The position numbers and the translations under genes are program-made. The notes below the pieces were generated by a model. The model was given only the letters and a program-made list of their open reading frames with translations, ran no database searches and was not told where the DNA came from. Positions 5,378-10,826 of a stretch of 10,826 nucleotides of DNA are shown here, piece after piece. This DNA comes from Desulfobacterales bacterium. Its GTDB lineage: Bacteria > Desulfobacterota > DSM-4660 > Desulfatiglandales > JALVZP01. The stretch's first letter is position 1. The number at the start of each line of letters is the position of its first letter. Location of the stretch: positions 1 through 10,826 of the forward strand of contig JALVZP010000119.1 of NCBI GenBank assembly GCA_027037575.1. The letters are read 5' to 3'.

Positions 5378-7342
5378 ATGAGGATAACTCCAGATATACC
5401 CCCAGAACAAGGCCTAAGGATGCTGAGAGAGGCAAAGGGATATTTTATTACAAATACGGCAAGGGATCTTTCACAATCTGATTTCAAAAACAGGATTCTC
5501 CTTCACACAGAACTCTTAGTTGCAGAAGAAAGGGATGAGGCAGGATTCTTTTCCTTGGAGATATCAGGTGGTGCAAGTATACATGTGGATATGCTCAGAA
5601 AGCTTATAAATCCATTTGAGAAGCTGAAGATACTGAAAAAGCACATGCCGAGGACGATGTTTCAGACACTCTGCAGAGGAATAAATCTCTTTGGCTACAG
5701 GCCATATCCAGAAAATGTAATAAGGCTTACTGTCCGGGAATTTGCGAAATATATAGAGGTATGGAGGGTGTTTGATTTTTTAAATCATGTCCCGAATATG
5801 ATCCCTGTATTTGAGGAAGTAAAAAAGGCAGGAAGATACTTAGAGCCAGCAATATGCTTTTCCACAGGGCCTGAACACACAGACGAATACTATGTAAAGA
5901 AGGTAGAGGAGATAATAGATGTAACTGGAAAAGATATTATTCTTGCAATAAAGAATCATTCTGGGCTTGGAACACCAGCTCGAATTGGAAGGCTCATAAA
6001 TGCAATCCTGGACAGATTTCCAGATCTGATCATACACTACCATGGTCACAACACTGATGGAAATGACATAGGCAGAATTGTAGCTGCTGTTAAGGCAGGT
6101 GCAAAGATAGTGGATGCTGGAGATCATGCAATGACAGGATTCTTTGGCCCTCCACCAATCCTTACCGTTATTCAGACATTGGCAGATGAGGGTTACGATG
6201 CAAAGGGGATAAACATAGATGCAATAATAGAGACAAGCAACAAGCTAAAGAAGGTAAGGCGTGCATATGAGCCATTTGAGAGTCAGTTTAAGGGATTTGA
6301 TTCAACTGTTCACATACATAAGCTTCCTGGAGGTGCAATGGGATCCAGTTTTGAACAGGCAGTAAAGGGTGGATTCTTAGACAAGATGCCAGAGATCCTC
6401 ATTAAGGAGCTTCCAAGGGTTCATAGGGAGCTTGGAAACTTCTGGAGTGTAACACCTGGTTCTCAGATACTCTGGACAACAGCAGTAACGCATGTCCTCA
6501 CAGGAGTAAGATACAAGAATGCAAATGAGGACTTGAAAAGACTTCTCTTAGAAAGATATGGGCCATTCCCATTCTACAGGCCATCTGATGAGATATATGA
6601 GGCAGTATTCGGAAAGGATTGGAAAAGGATCGTATTAAATGAATCAGGAAGAGAGGAGATAACACCAATAGATATAGAGGAGGAGAAAAGGAAGTTAGAG
6701 GAGGAGATTAAAAGGGAGGCAAGCATTGAGGAGGTTGTCCTTTACTTACAGCATCCAAAGGATGCAGTTGATTTCTTCAAGTTTGAAGAAGAGTATGGAA
6801 AAACATATGTGCTTCCACCAGAGGTCTGGTATCGTCAGGGAGGATTTGAGATAGGAGAGACAATAAGATTTAGGGACTACACAGGAAAATACCACCAGAT
6901 AACAATTGGCCCAAGCTCACCATTAGAAGAAGGTGGAATAATAACATATCTTATGGTGGATCATCATCCAGAGCCATTTGTTTACAAGCCAGAGGAGGAA
7001 GAGAAGAAGGGAGAGGAGGAGAAGAAAAAAAGTATTGAGGAGCTTATGCTCCTTGCAGAGATGGGAGAGATATGCTCAACAATAGATGGTACAGTAGTAG
7101 AAGTAAAAGTAAAGGAAGGGGATATAGTGAAGGAAGGAGATGTAATTGCAATTGTTGAAGCAATGAAGATGCTGAATAACATAACAACTCCTGTTACGGG
7201 AGAGGTAAAGGCTGTTCCTGTAAAGGAGGGGCAGCAAATAAAAGTAGGAGATCTTATTGCAAGGATAAAGCCCAAAAAGGTCAAAGAAGAGGAAATATGC
7301 CAAGACCGAAGAAGCCAAGAACAATCCATTGGCCACCAATAG
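5378..7342 (+). CDS. pycB: Carboxyltransferase / biotin carrier subunit (PycB / oxaloacetate decarboxylase alpha-like)
   Basis: Moves CO2 from carboxybiotin to a 2-oxoacid, most likely pyruvate to oxaloacetate. The N-terminal HMGL-like TIM barrel (about residues 20-300) keeps the likely metal ligands Asp30 (TARDLSQS), Lys192 (IKNHSGL) and His222/His224 (HYHGHNTDG). The PYC/OADA conserved region follows (HKLPGGAMGSS at 314-324; SVTPGSQI at 357-364), then a Lys/Glu-rich linker (about 535-555) and a C-terminal biotinyl domain with EAMKM, biotinylated Lys597. Several usual motifs are altered: RDAHQS to RDLSQS, DMAGL to NHSGL, HTHDTSG to HGHNTDG and TPSSK to TPGSQ. It is therefore a divergent family member and its substrate is not proven. 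No OadB or OadG pump subunit lies nearby, which argues against a sodium-pumping decarboxylase. The last 46 bases overlap the DUF134 gene and add an out-of-domain tail. Confidence 0.88.
   Translation: MRITPDIPPEQGLRMLREAKGYFITNTARDLSQSDFKNRILLHTELLVAEERDEAGFFSLEISGGASIHVDMLRKLINPFEKLKILKKHMPRTMFQTLCRGINLFGYRPYPENVIRLTVREFAKYIEVWRVFDFLNHVPNMIPVFEEVKKAGRYLEPAICFSTGPEHTDEYYVKKVEEIIDVTGKDIILAIKNHSGLGTPARIGRLINAILDRFPDLIIHYHGHNTDGNDIGRIVAAVKAGAKIVDAGDHAMTGFFGPPPILTVIQTLADEGYDAKGINIDAIIETSNKLKKVRRAYEPFESQFKGFDSTVHIHKLPGGAMGSSFEQAVKGGFLDKMPEILIKELPRVHRELGNFWSVTPGSQILWTTAVTHVLTGVRYKNANEDLKRLLLERYGPFPFYRPSDEIYEAVFGKDWKRIVLNESGREEITPIDIEEEKRKLEEEIKREASIEEVVLYLQHPKDAVDFFKFEEEYGKTYVLPPEVWYRQGGFEIGETIRFRDYTGKYHQITIGPSSPLEEGGIITYLMVDHHPEPFVYKPEEEEKKGEEEKKKSIEELMLLAEMGEICSTIDGTVVEVKVKEGDIVKEGDVIAIVEAMKMLNNITTPVTGEVKAVPVKEGQQIKVGDLIARIKPKKVKEEEICQDRRSQEQSIGHQ
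7289..7292 (+). promoter_or_regulatory. Ribosome binding site of the DUF134 gene inside pycB
   Basis: GAGG in AGAGGAAATATG lies four bases before the ATG at 7297 and within the pycB reading frame. It supports a start that leaves a 46-base out-of-frame overlap with pycB. Confidence 0.7.
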
Positions 7343-7641
7343 CAACTGCTTTTATTCCAAATACTATCCCTCCATGGGGAAGAGGAGAGGTAGTTCTTCC
7401 AATAGAAGGATTTGAGGCAATAAGGCTCGCAGACTTTGAAGGATTGGATCATGAAGAGGCAGCAAGGATAATGAATGTATCAAGACAGACATTTGGAAGA
7501 ATACTTGCACATGCAAGGGCAATAGTTGCAGACGCCCTTACAATGGGTAAGGTTCTAAGGATAGAAGGTGGAGATTTTGTGCTCTGTCCATGTCTTGGTG
7601 GAAAAAGGCATAGACATAGATGTGGAAGGAGAGGACTATAG
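7297..7641 (+). CDS. DUF134 / UPF0251 family predicted DNA-binding protein with Cys/His tail
   Basis: A 114-residue protein of the UPF0251 (DUF134) family, whose biological role is not established. It starts MPRPKKPR, the typical family beginning, which fixes the ATG. It then shows LPIEGFEAIRLADFEGL (residues 34-50) and a helix-turn-helix resembling sigma-70 region 4 (about 50-75: HEEAARIMNVSRQTFGRIL), followed by ARAIVADAL and GKVLRIEGG. The tail after residue 96 is short, basic and rich in Cys and His (C97, C99, H105, H107, C109), which could bind a metal; that is inference. The gene overlaps pycB by 46 bases and directly abuts the htpX start, so it appears to be an operon-internal regulator. 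Targets may include this operon itself. Confidence 0.85.
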   Translation: MPRPKKPRTIHWPPIATAFIPNTIPPWGRGEVVLPIEGFEAIRLADFEGLDHEEAARIMNVSRQTFGRILAHARAIVADALTMGKVLRIEGGDFVLCPCLGGKRHRHRCGRRGL

Positions 7642-8613
7642 TTGAGTATCTTAGTAAATATAGATCCAAAGCTGGTTATAAAGCACAGGATAATAAACTT
7701 TCTTCACTCCCTTCTTCTCCTTTCTGGGATGATAGGTCTTCTTGCATTTCTGGGATACTCTATTGCTGGAGAAGAAGGGATAAAATGGATGGCCTTTATG
7801 GGAGCAGTAATGCTTATCTTGGGTCCAAGGATATCCCCAAACATTATCCTTATGCTATATGGTGCAAGACCCCTTCTGAGAGAAGAAGTCCCTTCACTAT
7901 ACGCTATCTTGGAGAGGCTTTCTGAAAGGGCAAATCTCGGCTATGTTCCAAGGCTCTATTATATTCCCACAGAGATACCAAATGCATTTACTACTGGAAC
8001 AAAGAAGAATGCAGTAATTACAGTAACAGCAGGGCTTCTTGAAATACTATCCCTAAGGGAAATAGCTGGGGTTCTTGCACATGAGATAAGTCATATACAG
8101 AATAATGACCTCTGGATAATGAATCTCTCAGACATAATCAGCAGACTAACTTCTATCTTCTCTTTAACAGGACAGATCCTTTTGCTTTTAAACTTCCCCT
8201 TTCTTCTCCTTACAGGACACAGCATCCCTTGGTTATTTATACTCATCCTCATATTTGCGCCTACTTTGAGCCTTCTTCTTCAGCTTGCCCTATCCAGGAC
8301 AAGGGAATTTGATGCAGATCTTGGTGCAGCAATACTTACAGGAGATCCTGAAGGTCTTGCAATGGCACTTGCAAAGATGGAGACATACGAGAGCAATATA
8401 CTTATGAAAATTCTTTTTCCTGGATACAAAGAACCGCATCCATCCCTCTTGAGGACACATCCAAAGACAGAAGAAAGGATAAAGAGACTCATGTCCTTAG
8501 TAAAGAAAAGACCTTTTTATGAACCCTTGCATTTTGAAGAATATTCAATTCCTCCACATCTCATTGGAATAAAAAGAAGACCAAGATGGAGAATTGGTGG
8601 ACTTTGGTTTTAA
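7642..8613 (+). CDS. htpX: HtpX-like M48 family membrane zinc metalloprotease
   Basis: Integral membrane protease whose HtpX relatives act in membrane protein quality control. Of its 323 residues, the N-terminus carries two hydrophobic segments (about 17-40 and 48-72), then NAFTTG (114-119) and the catalytic HEISH (147-151: zinc ligands His147 and His151, general base Glu148). Two further membrane segments follow (about 168-190 and 195-217), then SRTREFDAD (218-226), where Glu222 is the expected third zinc ligand. LRTHPKTEERIKRL (270-283) is the usual M48 C-terminal block. The topology and motifs match HtpX, slightly longer than the E. coli protein; other M48 subfamilies remain possible. It starts at TTG directly after the DUF134 stop, with GGAGAGG about ten bases upstream. 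Its 3' end overlaps menG. The final residues are basic and aromatic. Confidence 0.9.
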   Translation: MSILVNIDPKLVIKHRIINFLHSLLLLSGMIGLLAFLGYSIAGEEGIKWMAFMGAVMLILGPRISPNIILMLYGARPLLREEVPSLYAILERLSERANLGYVPRLYYIPTEIPNAFTTGTKKNAVITVTAGLLEILSLREIAGVLAHEISHIQNNDLWIMNLSDIISRLTSIFSLTGQILLLLNFPFLLLTGHSIPWLFILILIFAPTLSLLLQLALSRTREFDADLGAAILTGDPEGLAMALAKMETYESNILMKILFPGYKEPHPSLLRTHPKTEERIKRLMSLVKKRPFYEPLHFEEYSIPPHLIGIKRRPRWRIGGLWF

Positions 8614-9295
8614 AGAAGAGAAAAGGGATGTATGGAAGCTATTTAACAAGATAGCACCCTACTATGATCTCATAAACCGTATCCTTTCCTTTGGAATAGA
8701 TAGATTGTGGAGAAAAAGGATAGCAAGATTTGTAAGGAACGGAGATAGTGTCTTAGACATAGCTACTGGGACAGGAGATGTTGTGTCTTCTATACTGAAG
8801 GAAAGGCAAGTAAATCTGGTTATCGGGGTAGATAGGGCAGAGAACATGCTATCTAAGGCAAGGAAAAAGATAAAGGATAGAAGGACAATATTTCTCATGG
8901 CAGATGGGATGAGACTTCCATTTAAGGATAGATCCTTTGATGCAGTTACTATCTCCTTTGGGATAAGGAATATGACTGATCCTATGCTTTGCCTTTCTGA
9001 ATGTTACAGGGTCTTAAAAGAAAAAGGAAGGATCATCATCTTGGAATTTTCTCTTCCAGAAGACCATGTGGTCAGGTTTATATACCTTTTTTATCTTAGA
9101 AGAATACTTCCTTTCATAGGAAGACTGCTTTCAGGGGACAGACATGCATATAGCTATCTAAATAGAACAATAGAGGTATTTCCATATGGAGATTCATTTT
9201 TGGATATGCTTAAGAAGATAGGATTTAAGAAAACATCATATTTTTCCCAGACATTTGGGGTCTGTATGATATATGTAGGAGAGAAATGGATATAA
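8594..9295 (+). CDS. menG: Demethylmenaquinone methyltransferase (UbiE/MenG family)
   Basis: SAM-dependent C-methyltransferase that turns demethylmenaquinone into menaquinone, the last step of the classical pathway. It has the UbiE beginning VWKLFNKIAPYYDLINRILSFG (residues 13-34), SAM motif I LDIATGTGD (54-62), the acidic residue after strand beta-2 (Asp80), SFGIRNMTD (121-129), LSECYRVLKEKGRIIILEFSLP (134-155) and the UbiE-type C-terminal block around YSYLNRTIEVFP. The 233 residues fit the family. UbiE enzymes can also serve ubiquinone; the adjacent menF and menD make menaquinone the likely product. The longest frame starts at TTG 8594, but GTG 8597 lies five bases from the GGAG at 8588-8591 and may be the true start. 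It overlaps htpX by about 17-20 bases and menF by ten. Confidence 0.93.
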   Translation: MVDFGFKEEKRDVWKLFNKIAPYYDLINRILSFGIDRLWRKRIARFVRNGDSVLDIATGTGDVVSSILKERQVNLVIGVDRAENMLSKARKKIKDRRTIFLMADGMRLPFKDRSFDAVTISFGIRNMTDPMLCLSECYRVLKEKGRIIILEFSLPEDHVVRFIYLFYLRRILPFIGRLLSGDRHAYSYLNRTIEVFPYGDSFLDMLKKIGFKKTSYFSQTFGVCMIYVGEKWI

Positions 9296-10596
9296 AGGGA
9301 GCAAAAGAAAAGGTAGAAAAGGAGATAAAGGCACTTAGGAAGGAGAGGGAAAAAGGGATAAGAAGGATATGTGTTGAGATTGAAGAATGCGATCCAATTT
9401 TATGGCTTAGCTCTCAGAATTTTGAAAAAAGGCTTTATTGGAAAGATAGAGACTCCTCTTTTTTTGTCTCAGCATTGGGAGAGCTTATCTCTATAAAAGG
9501 GGAAGGGATAGACGAGATATTTGAAAAGACAAAAGGGTATTTAGAGAAATATCCTGAAGTGAGATTTTTTGGTGGTTTTAGGTTTCCTTCCAAAAAAAGA
9601 GGAGATGAATGGATTCCATTCCCAAATTATTATTTCTTTATCCCAGAGTTTGAGCTTGTAAAAAGGGATAAGAAGACATTTTTTGTATGCAATACAATGA
9701 TGCCAGTAGAGGATTCTTTCTTAGAAAGGCTCAGCTGGATAGAAGAGGGAAAGGAGGTCAAGAGATCCAAGGAAGTTGTCTATTCAGAAAGGGTTGATAA
9801 GCCTGGAAAAGAGGAATGGAAGGAAAGGGTAGAGGAAGTAATTGGGGAGATAGAAAGAAAAGAGGTTGTTAAGCTTGTCCTTGCAAGAAGAAGCACATTT
9901 AGGCTTTTAAACCCATTTGATACTTTTTCTTTTTTAAGGGATCAGAGAGAAAAATCTTATCATCTTATATTCCAGCCATCTAAAGGAATCTCCTTTGTTA
10001 GCATGAGTCCAGAAAGGGTATATTTTAGAAATGGCATGAAGATCGAGACAGAGGCAGTTGCTGGAACGAGAAGAAGGGGATCAAATGAGGTAGAAGATAG
10101 GATGCTTTCTGAGGAGCTAAGAAAAAGCAGAAAGGAGATATTGGAACACAGATTAGTAAGCAGACTCTTAGAAGAAAAGATGAAGGTTATGTGCTCCTCC
10201 TTTTCTATAGAAGAGGAAGAAGAAGTCTTTAAGCTTAGCCATATGCAGCATCTATATACTAAGTTTTCTGGAAGACTTATGCCCCACATATCTGATCAGG
10301 ATATAATCAAGTTCCTCTATCCAAATCCTGCAATAGCGGGTCATCCTGTAGATAGGGCAGTTGAAAAGATAAATAGGATAGAGGGATTTGACAGGGGATG
10401 GTATTCTGGTGTGTTCGGATGGATAGGAAAGGAATCAGCAGAGTTTATTGTATCCATAAGATCAGCCCTCGTTTTTAAAGACATCATGCACATCTATTCA
10501 GGAGCAGGTATTGTTGAAGGATCAGATCCTGAGAAGGAATGGGAAGAGCTAAACAGTAAGATAGAAAATTTTACAAGTGCTTTAAAAGGTGTTTGA
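9286..10596 (+). CDS. menF: Isochorismate synthase (MenF)
   Basis: Converts chorismate to isochorismate, the committing step of classical menaquinone synthesis. The C-terminal chorismate-binding domain is clear: KLVLARRST (residues 196-204), SPERVYF (241-247), TEAVAGTRRRG (255-265), SHMQHLYTKFSGRL (318-331), PNPAIAGHPVDRA (346-358) and GWYSGVFGWIGKESAEFIVSIRSALVF (371-397), then SGAGIVEGSDPEKEWEE. Lys196 and Glu243 match the base/acid pair described for MenF/EntC. The N-terminal 120 residues are less conserved and begin with a very charged helix. Related TrpE, PabB and EntC share the fold; the following menD supports MenF. The ATG follows AGGAG at a four-to-five-base spacing. It overlaps menG by ten bases and menD by eight. 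Confidence 0.94.
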   Translation: MDIKGAKEKVEKEIKALRKEREKGIRRICVEIEECDPILWLSSQNFEKRLYWKDRDSSFFVSALGELISIKGEGIDEIFEKTKGYLEKYPEVRFFGGFRFPSKKRGDEWIPFPNYYFFIPEFELVKRDKKTFFVCNTMMPVEDSFLERLSWIEEGKEVKRSKEVVYSERVDKPGKEEWKERVEEVIGEIERKEVVKLVLARRSTFRLLNPFDTFSFLRDQREKSYHLIFQPSKGISFVSMSPERVYFRNGMKIETEAVAGTRRRGSNEVEDRMLSEELRKSRKEILEHRLVSRLLEEKMKVMCSSFSIEEEEEVFKLSHMQHLYTKFSGRLMPHISDQDIIKFLYPNPAIAGHPVDRAVEKINRIEGFDRGWYSGVFGWIGKESAEFIVSIRSALVFKDIMHIYSGAGIVEGSDPEKEWEELNSKIENFTSALKGV

Positions 10597-10826
10597 AAAC
10601 CTAAATATACTCTGGGCATCCCTTTTAGTAGAAGAGCTTATCAGAAATGGAGTAGATTATTTTTGCATATCTCCTGGATCAAGATCATCTCCCTTAGTTG
10701 TTGCAGTGGCAAGAAACAGGAGAGCAAAATCCGTAATCTGCTATGATGAAAGGGGGTCTTCATTTCATGCCTTAGGATATGCTCGTGCTACAGGAAGACC
10801 TGCTGCCGTTATAACAACATCTGGGA
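10589..10826 (+). CDS. menD: MenD (SEPHCHC synthase), N-terminal 79 codons, cut by window end
   Basis: Thiamine diphosphate enzyme that adds the succinyl semialdehyde of 2-oxoglutarate to isochorismate, the next step after MenF. I translated it from a GTG at 10589, which overlaps the menF stop by eight bases: MFENLNILWASLLVEELIRN. Visible motifs are ISPGSRSSPL (residues 27-36), CYDERGSSFHALGYA (51-65; Glu54 is the expected ThDP-activating glutamate) and ITTSG at the cut, the start of the usual TTSGTA motif. The GTG has only a weak purine stretch (AAAAGG) touching it, so translation probably depends on coupling with menF. The rest of the gene lies outside the window. The identification is firm despite the short fragment. 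Confidence 0.93.
   Translation, partial: MFENLNILWASLLVEELIRNGVDYFCISPGSRSSPLVVAVARNRRAKSVICYDERGSSFHALGYARATGRPAAVITTSG

Noticed and set aside
5378..7342. Sodium-pumping oxaloacetate decarboxylase alpha subunit
   Set aside because: No OadB or OadG membrane subunit is seen in the window, and a biotin carboxylase subunit sits directly upstream, which a decarboxylase does not need.
6982..7452. 156-residue minus-strand open frame rich in Ser, Phe and Ile
   Set aside because: It is the antisense of the Lys/Glu-rich linker and biotinyl domain of pycB plus the DUF134 start; repetitive Ser arises from the reverse of GAA/GAG-type codons.
7620..7925. 101-residue plus-strand frame overlapping the htpX start
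   Set aside because: It is an alternative frame of htpX, which has HEISH and membrane segments; this frame has no family features.
9286..10596. TrpE or PabB (anthranilate or aminodeoxychorismate synthase)
   Set aside because: The KLVLAR and PNPAIAGHP context, the lack of an amidotransferase partner and the immediately following menD favour MenF.
1..10826. tRNA, rRNA, CRISPR, insertion sequence or prophage elements
   Set aside because: Nothing was found by reading both strands: almost every base lies in a recognised housekeeping gene, and no direct repeats, transposase motifs or terminal inverted repeats were seen.

Overview
This is an AT-rich bacterial chromosomal window with no mobile DNA. 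It holds two tightly packed, divergently transcribed operons that meet at a single 102-base intergenic region (3821-3922). Arg is read mostly from AGA/AGG and Ile often from ATA. Coding strands are strongly purine-rich, proteins are rich in Lys/Glu, and genes overlap or nearly touch. Together this suggests a compact, probably thermophilic, menaquinone-using bacterium. A Thermodesulfobacteriota, Nitrospirota or Aquificota-like lineage would fit, but the sequence alone does not settle this.

Left half, minus strand, in transcription order: ribE (riboflavin synthase), ribBA (bifunctional DHBP synthase/GTP cyclohydrolase II), ribH (lumazine synthase), nusB (antitermination factor), then leuS (leucyl-tRNA synthetase), which is cut by the window start. 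The three rib genes supply all riboflavin steps except the RibD deaminase/reductase and the phosphatase. No FMN riboswitch fits in the short leader.

Right half, plus strand: a biotin carboxylase subunit (pycA) and a carboxyltransferase/biotin-carrier subunit (pycB) form a two-subunit, pyruvate carboxylase-type enzyme. They are followed by a DUF134/UPF0251 predicted DNA-binding protein, an HtpX-like M48 membrane metalloprotease, menG (ubiE-type demethylmenaquinone methyltransferase), menF (isochorismate synthase) and the first 79 codons of menD. Junctions run from +9 to -46 bases, so the set is probably one transcript. It would join C3/C4 (or C5/C6) carboxylation to menaquinone synthesis, with an uncharacterised regulator and a membrane protease between them.

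Most of the window is recognisable core metabolism and I see no clear new defence or mobile system. The points most worth a second look are the DUF134 and HtpX pair placed between pyc and men genes, the divergent active-site motifs of the PycB-like subunit (substrate uncertain), the 46-base pycB/DUF134 overlap, and the overlapping back-to-back -10 elements between the operons.
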